A stretch of DNA of 64,000 nt from Parasedimentitalea denitrificans (GTDB lineage: Bacteria; Pseudomonadota; Alphaproteobacteria; Rhodobacterales; Rhodobacteraceae): assembly GCF_011813015.1 (NCBI RefSeq), contig NZ_QHLQ01000011.1, positions 1 through 64,000 on the forward strand. The letters are read 5' to 3'. Shown here one piece after another: positions 9,652 to 17,890 of the stretch (its first letter is position 1; each line of letters opens with the position of its first letter). Below the pieces are notes generated by a model that saw nothing but the letters and a program-made list of their open reading frames with translations, searched no databases and was not told the DNA's origin. The translations under genes were made by a program, and so were the position numbers.

Positions 9652-10032
9652 TTGAATCAGAGTACGGTGGACATGACGTGTGAGCATTGTGAGGCCTTCA
9701 ATGAGGTTAGCTACAGTGGTCTTGGGGTCCAGAGCAGTGGAATGGTCAAATGTGCGGTTTGCGCGGGCGAGCTGTTACTTTGGAAAGGAACGCGTGATTA
9801 CAATAAAGCAGAGCTAAAGATCAGCCCGGCCAAAGAGCGAATCCTGACACGGGACGAGCAACACAGAGCAACGGAATTCTTGTTCGAAAGTGCACGAAGG
9901 CGCCGCAAGCTGTTGGATACCCCTGAAATTACAAATAGCCCAATGCTTGCAGCTGCTCAGGCCGAGGCCTCGGCTTTTGAGAGAGCTGCTGAGTTCCTAA
10001 TGGGGTGTGCTGACAACACGGGCAGTGCGTAG
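9652..10032 (+). CDS. Small zinc-ribbon protein
   Basis: A 126-residue cytoplasmic protein. Residues about 10-45 carry two CxxC pairs (CEHC and CAVC) about 25 residues apart, a zinc-ribbon arrangement. The rest is helical and charged (RRRRKLLDTP) without a recognised motif. The TTG start at 9652 is chosen because GGAGAGGG lies just upstream; an internal ATG at 9673 has no such site and would begin right at the first Cys pair. Similar short zinc-ribbon proteins often act as nucleic-acid or protein adaptors, but nothing here shows a specific role. It precedes the exported DUF4329 gene on the same strand by about 160 bases. Confidence 0.6.
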   Translation: MNQSTVDMTCEHCEAFNEVSYSGLGVQSSGMVKCAVCAGELLLWKGTRDYNKAELKISPAKERILTRDEQHRATEFLFESARRRRKLLDTPEITNSPMLAAAQAEASAFERAAEFLMGCADNTGSA

Positions 10033-10191
10033 TGGGGCCTTGTGTGTGACTGAGTAGTGCTGCATTCAGTGTCTAGGTTAATTGTTCTTTGGATACCTAA
10101 AAAACCGTCCAATGCGCCATGTTGGTTTTCATGTGCAAATCTGACCTACAACGTGGTCATGTTGATCCTGAAAACTTTGAGGATTCGACAA

Positions 10192-10743
10192 ATGATAATC
10201 TCCAAAACCGCGGGCCACAGATTGGTATTTCATCTAACCACAGCGTTTTTTTTGGCGATGGCAACACCAACCGTTGCTCTGGCGCAGGCACAGGCAGAAC
10301 GGAACTTTGCTCGAAAGGTTCTGACGGATCTGCAGCGCCAATCTTTTGCGGCCAACCGAGAGTATTGCGGTATTATTGGGCTGACCGAAACCGGAGGGCT
10401 TATCGCCTCTGCGCCGCGCAAGGGGAGCAGAGATTCCTGTCGCCCCAAAGGCCCTCGCAGCGCAATTGAATTGATCGCCAGTTACCACACCCATGCTGGT
10501 TTCGACGAAGACGCCGATAGCGAAGTTCCCTCTGCAAGTGATGTGATCGGCGATATGGAGGAAGGGCTGGACGGGTATGTTTCCACTCCGGGTGGGCGCT
10601 TGTGGTTTATTGACGGGCAATCGGGAACTGTGCGCCAGCTTTGCGGCTTGAATTGTTTACCTGCGGATCCGGATTTTCTGCCGGATCAATGGGAGCCGGT
10701 GAAGCAACGTTTTACCCTGTCTGACTTGGAAGGGCGCAATTAA
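10192..10743 (+). CDS. Exported DUF4329 protein with JAMM-like motif
   Basis: A 183-residue protein with a signal peptide (cleavage near ALA-QAQA) when started at the ATG at 10192 (GAGG nine bases upstream). The mature domain resembles DUF4329. Glu93 precedes SYHTH (His99, His101), and Ser114-x-x-Asp117 follows in EVPSASDV, the order of the JAMM/MPN metalloprotease motif (Glu, HxH, S-x-x-D). The gap from HTH to Ser is twelve residues instead of the usual seven or so, so metal binding is possible rather than proven. Four Cys residues (YCGI, DSCRP, LCGLNC) fit disulfides in an oxidising compartment. Likely a periplasmic or secreted hydrolase; substrate unknown. It could also be a non-catalytic relative. 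Confidence 0.65.
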   Translation: MIISKTAGHRLVFHLTTAFFLAMATPTVALAQAQAERNFARKVLTDLQRQSFAANREYCGIIGLTETGGLIASAPRKGSRDSCRPKGPRSAIELIASYHTHAGFDEDADSEVPSASDVIGDMEEGLDGYVSTPGGRLWFIDGQSGTVRQLCGLNCLPADPDFLPDQWEPVKQRFTLSDLEGRN

Positions 10744-10892
10744 CCTGATGAAACTATGACGGAAGTGGGGCGAAACGAAGGTGGTGCCCCGGTGTATTCC
10801 TTTGGGTTGTGGCTTTGCTGCACTAGCTATGCACGGCCGCTGCGTTTACCAAGATTAACAAAGCCCCTGAAGGGCATTGAGCAGGAAGAACT

Positions 10893-11852
10893 ATGTTTCG
10901 AATTATTTTGATGGCCCTGGCCAGCGTGTTTTTGGTTTCTGGTGCCGCGCAGGCGCAAGTAGAGACTGAGAGCGCGGAAGAGGTATCGCCATCAGAGACA
11001 GGCACGCGTCACCGTATTGGCTATGGCCGCCTAACCACCAATGATCTGATCGGCGACGGCAAGGACCGCTGGCGCACTGGTTCAATCACCACATCGCGGA
11101 TCTACGGCTACGGTTGGAACGGAGCCGCCCCCGCACGGTTCGGTGAGCTGCTAGAGCTCCGCTTGCAGGGGCAAATCATCGCGCCGAAGGATCTGACATC
11201 CGCAAACCCCAGCGACCGCCCTTGGGCAGGGGCCTTGTCCTTTGGTCTGCACAGCCACATGCAGCGCGAGCAGACAGAAATTGCGGTGGGGGCCGATCTT
11301 GTGCTCATTGGTCCGCAAACACGTTTGGATAAACTGCAGGATGCGCTGCATGGAGCCTTTGGGGCTCCACGGCTTTCGGGTGACATGCTTGCGCTGCAAA
11401 TCCCCAATACAATTCGACCCACATTGGTGTTTGAAGCAGGGCAGGAGGTCGATCTAGGGGCGAACCTGTCTCTGCGCCCATTTGCCGAGGCGCGTGCCGG
11501 AGACGAGACGCTGGTGCGGGTCGGCGCGGACTTTTCTGTGGGAACAGTTGGTCGCGGCGAACTGCTGGTGCGTGAATCGGTGACAGGGCAGCGGTACCGG
11601 GCCATTTACGATTCGGTTCCGGGCTATAGCTTTACGTTTGGCGGCGATATTGCCTATGTGGCCGACTCGGTTTACTTGCCCGAAGACCGCGGGTTCGAAC
11701 TAACCAGCCGCCGTGACCGTCTGCGTGCCGGCCTTCACTGGCAAGGTGAAAAGGCCTCAGCTTTTTATGGCCTTACCTATCTGGGTGAAGAATTCTCTGG
11801 GCAGAGTGAAGGTCAGGTAACCGGGTCCCTAAGATTGAAATTGATGTTTTAA
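10893..11852 (+). CDS. LpxR-family outer-membrane protein (DUF2219)
   Basis: A 319-residue protein with a signal peptide (cleavage near AQAQ) and the family's opening block GRLTTNDLIGDGKDRWRTGS, where the N-D-x-x-x-x-x-D-R segment matches LpxR-type proteins. The rest is a series of amphipathic strands alternating with turns, ending in LRLKLMF, whose terminal Phe is the outer-membrane beta-barrel signature. LpxR removes the 3'-acyloxyacyl group of lipid A; whether this member is an active deacylase cannot be told from the sequence. GAGCAGGAAG precedes the start. It stands alone, upstream of the Hint-domain gene in the same orientation. Confidence 0.8.
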   Translation: MFRIILMALASVFLVSGAAQAQVETESAEEVSPSETGTRHRIGYGRLTTNDLIGDGKDRWRTGSITTSRIYGYGWNGAAPARFGELLELRLQGQIIAPKDLTSANPSDRPWAGALSFGLHSHMQREQTEIAVGADLVLIGPQTRLDKLQDALHGAFGAPRLSGDMLALQIPNTIRPTLVFEAGQEVDLGANLSLRPFAEARAGDETLVRVGADFSVGTVGRGELLVRESVTGQRYRAIYDSVPGYSFTFGGDIAYVADSVYLPEDRGFELTSRRDRLRAGLHWQGEKASAFYGLTYLGEEFSGQSEGQVTGSLRLKLMF

Positions 11853-11953
11853 GAACACGCTGCAACACGCTGTTAAAGTTTGATCTTTGAGAATGAGCCT
11901 GCTCGTGTTAACGAATCTTTAATAAAAAAATAAAAGAGCAGGCATACAGGTAC

Positions 11954-13015
11954 ATGAAAACGGGCTTTAAAGGCACGTTTGTCATCTCCTGGTCACAAAC
12001 AGATGTGGATGGTCTTTCGACTGCCCCTATAGATGCCCTCGATGTGGGGGCTGCATGGTCCTGGCATGGCGAAGCTGTGCGCGTAGATGGGCCAACGGAG
12101 CTGTTGCGACTGGATATGGCAAAAGGGGAAGCAGATCTTCGGCGGCGCGCAGCACGGTCAGTGCGGCGTCTTGTTGGGGCTGCAGTGCAATGCAGAACAG
12201 ATATCGACGCGGTCGAGGTGGACGAACCGCTGATGGACAGTAGTTTTGTGGTCACCAATGGTGTCCAAAGCTACACTGTCACCTTGATCGAAGTCGGGCC
12301 GGGACAGCGCCCGCTGCTGATGTTCGTCGACGAATTACCCCCACGCAATACTGACCTTTGGGTGGTGCACCACTCGCTGGGAATGATCGTCGCGCCAGAC
12401 CAGCCGTCCGACGGCGGTGTTATCTGTTTTACCCCCGGCACCCGTATTGCCACACCCGAGGGACCGAAACCGGTAGACAGCCTGCGTGAAGGTGACTGGG
12501 TGCAAACCCGCGATAATGGCGCCCAAGAGATCCTTTGGATCGGCTCTCGCCGGATGAGCGGTGCACGGTTGTTCGTGATGCCTAAACTACGTCCAGTGCG
12601 GTTCAAGGCCGGGGCGCTGGGGATCGACCGCCCCGAAGAAGAGCTGCTGGTATCGCCAGAGCACCGGATGCTGGTGCGTGGACCAACTGCGCAGGCCTTG
12701 TTCAATACACCAGAGGTTCTGGTTGCTGCGCGGGATCTGGTCAACGGATCAACGATCATCACCGATCTGGCTGTGCGCGAAGTCACCTATGTGCATTTGT
12801 TGTTAAGCGATCATCAGGTGCTTTGGGCTAACGGCGTCGAGACCGAGAGCTTCCATCCTGCCAATGCCGCCCTATCGGCTTTGGATGATCAAGATCGGGT
12901 ACGGCTGTTGCAACTTCTGCCAGACCTGGATCGTGATCCACTGTCATATGGCGGCTATGCCCGTCGCAATCTCAGCGCACCAGAAGCTGCCATTCTGGCG
13001 CACGAAGCCGCATAA
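11954..13015 (+). CDS. Hint-domain protein
   Basis: A 353-residue protein. Residues about 155-300 form a Hint (hedgehog/intein) domain: CFTPGTRIATPEG begins with the nucleophilic Cys, followed by PVDSLREGDWVQT, VSPEHRML (the block-B-like His) and the closing HQVLWANGVETESFHP. Hint_2 proteins of this kind are frequent in Rhodobacteraceae and are usually thought to self-cleave on the N-terminal side of the Cys. The N-terminal 150 residues (about 95 of them polar beta-rich) match nothing I know. No signal peptide is visible. The C-terminal helical tail is short. A likely role is processing or attachment of the N-terminal domain, but this is inference. Confidence 0.8.
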   Translation: MKTGFKGTFVISWSQTDVDGLSTAPIDALDVGAAWSWHGEAVRVDGPTELLRLDMAKGEADLRRRAARSVRRLVGAAVQCRTDIDAVEVDEPLMDSSFVVTNGVQSYTVTLIEVGPGQRPLLMFVDELPPRNTDLWVVHHSLGMIVAPDQPSDGGVICFTPGTRIATPEGPKPVDSLREGDWVQTRDNGAQEILWIGSRRMSGARLFVMPKLRPVRFKAGALGIDRPEEELLVSPEHRMLVRGPTAQALFNTPEVLVAARDLVNGSTIITDLAVREVTYVHLLLSDHQVLWANGVETESFHPANAALSALDDQDRVRLLQLLPDLDRDPLSYGGYARRNLSAPEAAILAHEAA

Positions 13016-13223
13016 AATATCCATTTTCGCCGTGCCGCGTAAAATAGGGTGGCGTGCAGTGTTGACTCTGCTCCCTATCCACATATAAGCGCCGCTCTAT
13101 TGGTGTTGGTGGGCCCCGCAAGGGGATCCCTGTCATGTTTGGGATCTGCGGATTTCGTGCAAGAGGACAACGCCCTTCATAGTGGTCCATTTTGGGCCGC
13201 GACCATAACGAAGGAGAACAGCC

Positions 13224-13844
13224 GTGACTAAACGTACTGCTGCCAAATACAAAATTGACCGCCGCATGGGCGAAAACATCTGGGGTCGTCCTAAGTCCCC
13301 AGTAAATCGCCGTGAATATGGCCCCGGCCAGCACGGTCAGCGCCGCAAGGGCAAAATTTCCGACTTCGGTATTCAGCTGCGCGCCAAGCAGAAGCTCAAG
13401 GGCTACTACGGCGACCTGACCGAAAAGCAGTTCCGTCGCATCTACGGCGAAGCTGAGCGTGTTAAAGGCGATACAGGTGAAAACCTGATCGGTCTGCTGG
13501 AGCGCCGCCTGGACGCAGTTGTTTACCGCGCCAAGTTTGTTGCAACCGTTTTTGCTGCACGTCAGTTCGTCAACCACGGTCACGTCCTGGTAAACGGCAA
13601 GCGCGTCAACATTCCTTCGTACCGTGTCAAAGAGGGCGACGTGATCGAAGTGCGTGAGAAGTCCAAGCAGATGGCTGCTCTGCTAGAAGCCACTCAGTTG
13701 GCTGAGCGCGACGTTCCAGACTACCTGGACGCCGACCACTCCAAGTTCACCGCCACTTTCGTTCGCACCCCAGCTCTGGGCGACGTTCCATACCCAGTTG
13801 TCATGGAACCAAACCTGGTCGTGGAATTCTACGCCAAGAACTAA
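13224..13844 (+). CDS. rpsD: 30S ribosomal protein S4
   Basis: A 206-residue protein of normal length that binds 16S rRNA early in small-subunit assembly. [20 protein letters not shown], the [17 protein letters not shown] block and the C-terminal S4 RNA-binding domain ([12 protein letters not shown] to [17 protein letters not shown]) are unmistakable. This is the zinc-free form: no CxxC-type cluster is present. The start is GTG at 13224 with AAGGAG ten bases upstream. It is monocistronic here, apart from the S10/alpha operon, and ends in a strong terminator. Codon use is strongly biased, as expected for a highly expressed gene. Confidence 0.98.
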   Translation: MTKRTAAKYKIDRRMGENIWGRPKSPVNRREYGPGQHGQRRKGKISDFGIQLRAKQKLKGYYGDLTEKQFRRIYGEAERVKGDTGENLIGLLERRLDAVVYRAKFVATVFAARQFVNHGHVLVNGKRVNIPSYRVKEGDVIEVREKSKQMAALLEATQLAERDVPDYLDADHSKFTATFVRTPALGDVPYPVVMEPNLVVEFYAKN

Positions 13845-13886
13845 TTTTGCCGCCCTGGAATGGGCTGCAGACCGAAGATCAAGAGG

Positions 13887-13917
13887 CCGTGCCCAGAATT
13901 GGTGCGGTCTTTTTTTG
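13887..13917 (+). terminator. Terminator of rpsD
   Basis: CCGTGCCC pairs with GGTGCGG (G-U pairs tolerated) around a short loop, followed immediately by TCTTTTTTTG. Alternatively AGACCG (13869-13874) pairs with CGGTCT (13905-13910) as an outer stem. Either gives a classic intrinsic terminator just after the rpsD stop codon. Confidence 0.8.
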
Positions 13918-14035
13918 TTGCACGCATCGTTCCCATCTAACGCATGAAATTGGTTTTCCTCATCAATTGACGTGCTAAGCTCTCGTCAACAGATCAGCAC
14001 AGACAAATGCTGAGATAAATATTGGGAGAGTATTT

Positions 14036-14605
14036 ATGGGAAAGATTATTACCGCCGCGCTTGCACTGGCCGTTATGTTGGGTGCAAACATGGTTGCAGC
14101 GGCGCCGCTCAAGTTGACGCCAGCAAATCCGCAGCCCAAGCCTAAGCCTGGCCTGACAGTGCGTTACGCTTATCCAAGTGATGTGAAAACACTGAGCCAA
14201 GCCAGAAGTGCTCTGAAAAGGATTGGCGAACCTGGTCCTATGCTGACTGGTCTGGACTACAGTGTCACTGCAATTGGTGAAAAGGCGCTGACGTCAAAGC
14301 GGTCCGAGCGGGTTGCGGCTGACATCCGTGGTTTCGTTCGCTTTGACGCACCCGGCATTTATACTATTGATTTCATGACTAATGATGGCGTGGAGGCGAC
14401 AGTCGGTGGTCAGGTGGTAGGCAGGTTCGACGGCCGCCAAACCTGTCAGGAAACTTTCGCAACTGAGGTCGAAGTGCCCAAAGCAGGCTGGTACCCACTA
14501 CACGTTCTGTATTTCCAGCGGACCAAAACTGCCTGCCTGCACATGCGCAGTGGGCTCAAGGGTAAGCGGGTCACTTGGATGCCCAACAAAGCCTTCGGTC
14601 ACTAA
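14036..14605 (+). CDS. Exported PA14-like protein
   Basis: A 189-residue protein with a signal peptide (cleavage near AAA-AP) and a Pro/Lys-rich linker (NPQPKPKPGLT). Residues about 75-175 resemble a small PA14 carbohydrate-binding domain: RGFVRFDAPGIYTIDFMTNDG followed by a polypeptide that ends in GWYPLHVLYFQRTKTACLHM, the typical PA14 strand order with the D-G turn. The pair of Cys (QTCQETF and TACLHM) may form a disulfide. GGGAG is seven bases upstream of the ATG. It is a single gene; a sugar-binding role in the periplasm or at the surface is likely but unproven. Confidence 0.65.
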   Translation: MGKIITAALALAVMLGANMVAAAPLKLTPANPQPKPKPGLTVRYAYPSDVKTLSQARSALKRIGEPGPMLTGLDYSVTAIGEKALTSKRSERVAADIRGFVRFDAPGIYTIDFMTNDGVEATVGGQVVGRFDGRQTCQETFATEVEVPKAGWYPLHVLYFQRTKTACLHMRSGLKGKRVTWMPNKAFGH

Positions 14606-14648
14606 ATCCATTATGAAGGGCGGCCAGACCCGCTTTTTATCTGGCCAC

Positions 14649-14682
14649 AAATATCCCGGGGGGCCGGGGGCTTGCCCCCGGT
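14649..14682 (+). repeat. GC-rich hairpin repeat, copy 1
   Basis: AAATATCCCGGGGGG followed by a CCGGGGGCTTGCCCCCGG hairpin. A second copy with the same layout (AAATATCC, G-run, GGGGGCTGGCCCCC) lies at 40627-40660. Both sit just after the stop codon of a gene, so they may act as dispersed terminators or as REP-type elements. Confidence 0.6.
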
Positions 14683-14698
14683 GTTGCCCTTGCGGCGG

Positions 14699-15160
14699 CT
14701 ACAGGGGCAGGGGGCGCCCTTCAGCAATAGCTTCCATCGCGAAATACGACGTCACGCTGTCCAGCTCGACCCCGTCAATCAGGCGCTGATAGACACGGTC
14801 ATAGCTGGTCATATCTTCGGTCACGACTTTCAACTGATAATCGTAGTCGCCGCCAATCCGATGAAAGTCTACCACCTCGGGAATAGTCAGCACATGGCGG
14901 CGGAACGTCTGCAACCATTCGGCTGAATGGTGCCGGGTGCGCAGCATAACAAAGACCACCAGATCCAGCCCCAACTGCTTGCGATCAACCCGCGCAGATG
15001 ATCCCATCAGCAACCCGCGTTCATTCAATGTCTTCAGTCTGCGCCAACAGGCATTCTGCGACAGTCCGACGGTCTCTGCCAGGTCCCGCTGCGACAGCCC
15101 GCCGTCACGTTGCAGTGCTCGCAGGATTGTTCGGTCAATTTGATCTATATTTTTGCTCAT
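14699..15160 (-). CDS. Lrp/AsnC-family transcriptional regulator
   Basis: A 153-residue regulator of normal Lrp size. Residues about 5-60 form the helix-turn-helix DNA-binding domain (RTILRALQRDGGLSQRDLAE, then NACWRRLKTLNERGLL), and the rest is the RAM/AsnC ligand-binding domain (VPEVVDFHRIGGDYDYQLKVV type; here IPEVVDFHRIGGDYDYQL). It is divergent from the class-V aminotransferase, with 102 bases between them and a palindrome at 15174-15187, so it most likely controls that enzyme in response to an amino acid. The effector cannot be named from the sequence. Confidence 0.9.
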   Translation of the reverse strand: MSKNIDQIDRTILRALQRDGGLSQRDLAETVGLSQNACWRRLKTLNERGLLMGSSARVDRKQLGLDLVVFVMLRTRHHSAEWLQTFRRHVLTIPEVVDFHRIGGDYDYQLKVVTEDMTSYDRVYQRLIDGVELDSVTSYFAMEAIAEGRPLPL

Positions 15161-15173
15161 TTCAGATCATACG

Positions 15174-15187
15174 ACACAAGTTTGTGT
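15174..15187. promoter_or_regulatory. Palindrome in divergent promoter region
   Basis: ACACAA-GT-TTGTGT, a perfect 6+6 inverted repeat with a 2-base centre, lies in the 102-base gap between the Lrp-type regulator and the aminotransferase. Its place fits an operator for the regulator. This is inference from position and symmetry; Lrp-family sites are often longer and weakly conserved. Confidence 0.5.
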
Positions 15188-15262
15188 GAATCTACTGTGA
15201 AAATTGTGAAGTCTTTTGATCCAAATCCGATCATTCTGTCACATAACAGATAGGAGCCCCCA

Positions 15263-16687
15263 ATGATCCTCGCAGATTTCAAAACATCCATCCAACGTGC
15301 CGCTCGCGATGGCAGTCTGCAGGCTGGGGTGATCGGCGACGGGGTGATGATACCGGGGCTGAATGGCGATGTGCCGCTGGTCTACGCCGATTACGTCGCA
15401 TCGGGCCGGGCGCTGCAACAGGTCGAGGAGTTTGTCACCACTCAGGTGCTGCCCTTCTATGCCAACTCCCACACCGAGGCCTCTTACTGCGGCTCATACG
15501 TCACCCGGATGCGGCGCCAGGCCCGCGCGGAAATCGCCCGCATTGCTGGTGCGACACAGGACGACACCGTAATCTTTGCCGGCTCAGGCGCCACCGCCGG
15601 GTTGAACCGTTTGGTCAGTCTGCTCGGGATCGAGGAGGCAGATCACCCGGTGGTCTTTATTGGGCCATACGAACATCACTCCAACATCCTGCCGTGGCGT
15701 GAAAGCAAGGCCAAGGTCGTTGAGATCCCCGAAAACGCTGACGGTGGCGTTGATATGGATGCCTTGCAACAGGCTCTGATGGATCATGCGGACTGTGACC
15801 TGAAAATTGGCAGCTTCTCGGCGGCCTCGAATGTGACCGGTATCCTGACAGATCCAGATCCGATCAGCCGCATGCTACACGCACATGATGCCTTGTCGGT
15901 TTGGGATTACGCCGGCGGTGCGCCTTATCTTCCTATCGACATGGGCGGCAACGGTGCCGCGCGCAAAGATGCGGTTGTGGTTTCGCCTCATAAATTCCCC
16001 GGTGGACCGGGCTCGTCTGGTGTCCTGATTGTCAATCAAAAGGCTGTGCGCCGCCGTTGCCCATCCTGGCCTGGTGGCGGTACCGTCAGCTTTGTCTCGC
16101 CTTGGTCCCATGAATACAGCAATGATCTGGCCGCCCGAGAAGAGGCCGGTACGCCGAACGTCATTGGCGATATCCGTGCAGCACTGGTGTTCTTGGTCAA
16201 AGAGGCCGTCGGTCAGGCCGAGATCGAAGCCAAGGAAGAGCATTTTTCCGATATGGCGCGCAAAGGCTGGGGGGATAATCCTCATCTGACATTGCTGGGT
16301 AGCCCCACGGCGTCTCGTTTGCCGATCTTCTCGTTCCTGGTGACAGGCGCGTCCGGCGCCCCGGTGCATCAGCAACTGTTCACCCGTATGCTCAGCGATA
16401 TCTACGGCATTCAGGCGCGTGGCGGCTGTGCCTGCGCCGGCCCCTATGCTCACCGCCTGCTGGAAATTGATCAGGATGCCTCGGACGAGCTGTTTGCCGA
16501 TCTGAAGGCGGGCAAGGAAATGCGCAAGCCGGGCTGGGTGCGGCTCAACTTCTCATATCTGATGAGCGACGAAACTGCCCAGTACATCATCGACAGCGTC
16601 AATGAACTGTCGCTGAACGCCGAGGAAATGGCCGAGCAATACTCGGTAGACCAAAGCACAGCCCGGTTCAAAGCTCTTGTTGCATGA
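15263..16687 (+). CDS. Class-V PLP aminotransferase (desulfurase-like)
   Basis: A 474-residue fold-type-I PLP enzyme of the class-V group (cysteine desulfurase and isopenicillin-epimerase relatives). Visible features are the N-terminal YADYVASGRALQQVE block, the ANSHTEASYCGSY substrate-site block, GSGATAGLN, the PLP-binding VWDYAGGAPY strand and the Schiff-base Lys in SPHKFPGGPGSSG. A Cys-rich CACAGPYAH sequence near 390 lies where desulfurases carry their catalytic Cys loop. GGAGCC precedes the ATG. It lies opposite an Lrp regulator, so amino-acid-responsive control is likely. Whether it is a desulfurase, a lyase or another PLP enzyme is not decided by sequence; it is not a normal IscS. Confidence 0.85.
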   Translation: MILADFKTSIQRAARDGSLQAGVIGDGVMIPGLNGDVPLVYADYVASGRALQQVEEFVTTQVLPFYANSHTEASYCGSYVTRMRRQARAEIARIAGATQDDTVIFAGSGATAGLNRLVSLLGIEEADHPVVFIGPYEHHSNILPWRESKAKVVEIPENADGGVDMDALQQALMDHADCDLKIGSFSAASNVTGILTDPDPISRMLHAHDALSVWDYAGGAPYLPIDMGGNGAARKDAVVVSPHKFPGGPGSSGVLIVNQKAVRRRCPSWPGGGTVSFVSPWSHEYSNDLAAREEAGTPNVIGDIRAALVFLVKEAVGQAEIEAKEEHFSDMARKGWGDNPHLTLLGSPTASRLPIFSFLVTGASGAPVHQQLFTRMLSDIYGIQARGGCACAGPYAHRLLEIDQDASDELFADLKAGKEMRKPGWVRLNFSYLMSDETAQYIIDSVNELSLNAEEMAEQYSVDQSTARFKALVA

Positions 16688-16792
16688 TGTATCTGATACG
16701 CAGAATTTAGCGCGCCGCACGCTTGTGTGATCTTGCGGCTTCCCCAATGGGGTACAGACAGCTATTAGGGTCTCCGATAAGGAGCCCGCATT

Positions 16793-17890
16793 ATGAATAA
16801 GATCACGCCGCAGCCCGGTATTATGGACATCGCCCTGTATCAGGGTGGCCAAAGCCAGCTTGCCGGCCATGCGGAGCCGTTGAAACTCAGCTCTAATGAA
16901 AACCCGTTCGGCCCCAGCCCCAAGGCGGTTGAGGCCGCAGCGGCGCAGATGGCGGCCATGAATCGCTATCCCAGTACCGATCACGCAGAACTCCGCGCTG
17001 CTATCGCCTCGGCACATGGGGTGCAAGCTGAGAACGTGATCTGTGGTGTGGGCTCTGATGAGGTCATCCATTTCCTGTGTCAGGCCTATGCCGGACCGGG
17101 TGCCGAGGTCATTCACACCGAACACGGCTTTGCCATGTATCGCATCAGCACGCTTGCCGCCGGGGCCACCCCGGTCGAGGTGGCCGAGCGTGATCGCTAT
17201 GTGGACGTTGACGCGATCCTTGCTGCAGTGACGGATGCGACCAGTTTAGTATTTATCGCCAACCCGGCTAATCCAACTGCAACGCTACTGCCAATGGCCG
17301 AGATCACACGTCTGGCCGACGGGTTGCCGAAGAACGTCTTGCTGGTGCTGGACGGGGCCTATGTTGAATTTGCCGAAGGCTACGATGGCGGTAAGAAGTT
17401 GGTCGAAACCCGCGATAACGTGGTGATGACCCGGACCTTCTCCAAGCTTTATGGTTTGGGCGGCCTTCGTGTGGGTTGGGGCTATGCGCCACTGCCGGTG
17501 ATCGAAGTGCTGAACCGTATCCGCGGCCCGTTTAACCTGTCAAACGCAGCACTGTCCGGCGCCGAGGCCGCGCTGGCGGACAAGGACTGGGTAGCCGACT
17601 GCCTGTGCACCAACGCAGACGAACGCGCCCGTCTGACGGGCGGATTGCGCCAGCTTGGCTTTGGCTGCGACGACAGCGCCGCCAACTTTGTTCTGGCCCG
17701 GTTCACAGATGAGGCAGAGGCTTTGACGGTAGATGCATACCTAAAAGAACAAGGCATCATCGTGCGCCATCCCAAAAGCTATAACCTGCCGCATTGTCTG
17801 CGCATTACCGTCGGTCGCCCCGAGGACAATACCCGCGTGCTCTCGGCACTGACCAATTTCAAACAACAGGCGCAGGACGTTTCCGTATGA
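16793..17890 (+). CDS. hisC: Histidinol-phosphate aminotransferase
   Basis: A 365-residue class-I/II PLP aminotransferase that converts imidazole acetol phosphate to histidinol phosphate in histidine synthesis; many members also transaminate prephenate or phenylpyruvate. Key blocks are [13 protein letters not shown], the PLP-anchoring [18 protein letters not shown] and the Schiff-base Lys in [22 protein letters not shown] lies a few bases before the ATG. Its stop overlaps the start of the prephenate dehydrogenase gene (ATGA), so the two are translated together; this pairing suggests the enzyme also serves tyrosine synthesis. Length and motifs are normal. Confidence 0.9.
   Translation: MNKITPQPGIMDIALYQGGQSQLAGHAEPLKLSSNENPFGPSPKAVEAAAAQMAAMNRYPSTDHAELRAAIASAHGVQAENVICGVGSDEVIHFLCQAYAGPGAEVIHTEHGFAMYRISTLAAGATPVEVAERDRYVDVDAILAAVTDATSLVFIANPANPTATLLPMAEITRLADGLPKNVLLVLDGAYVEFAEGYDGGKKLVETRDNVVMTRTFSKLYGLGGLRVGWGYAPLPVIEVLNRIRGPFNLSNAALSGAEAALADKDWVADCLCTNADERARLTGGLRQLGFGCDDSAANFVLARFTDEAEALTVDAYLKEQGIIVRHPKSYNLPHCLRITVGRPEDNTRVLSALTNFKQQAQDVSV

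Noticed and set aside
7292..12000. tRNA-Arg as integration site of a genomic island
   Set aside because: No integrase, no duplicate of the tRNA 3' end and no mobility genes were found downstream, although the genes there are poorly known.
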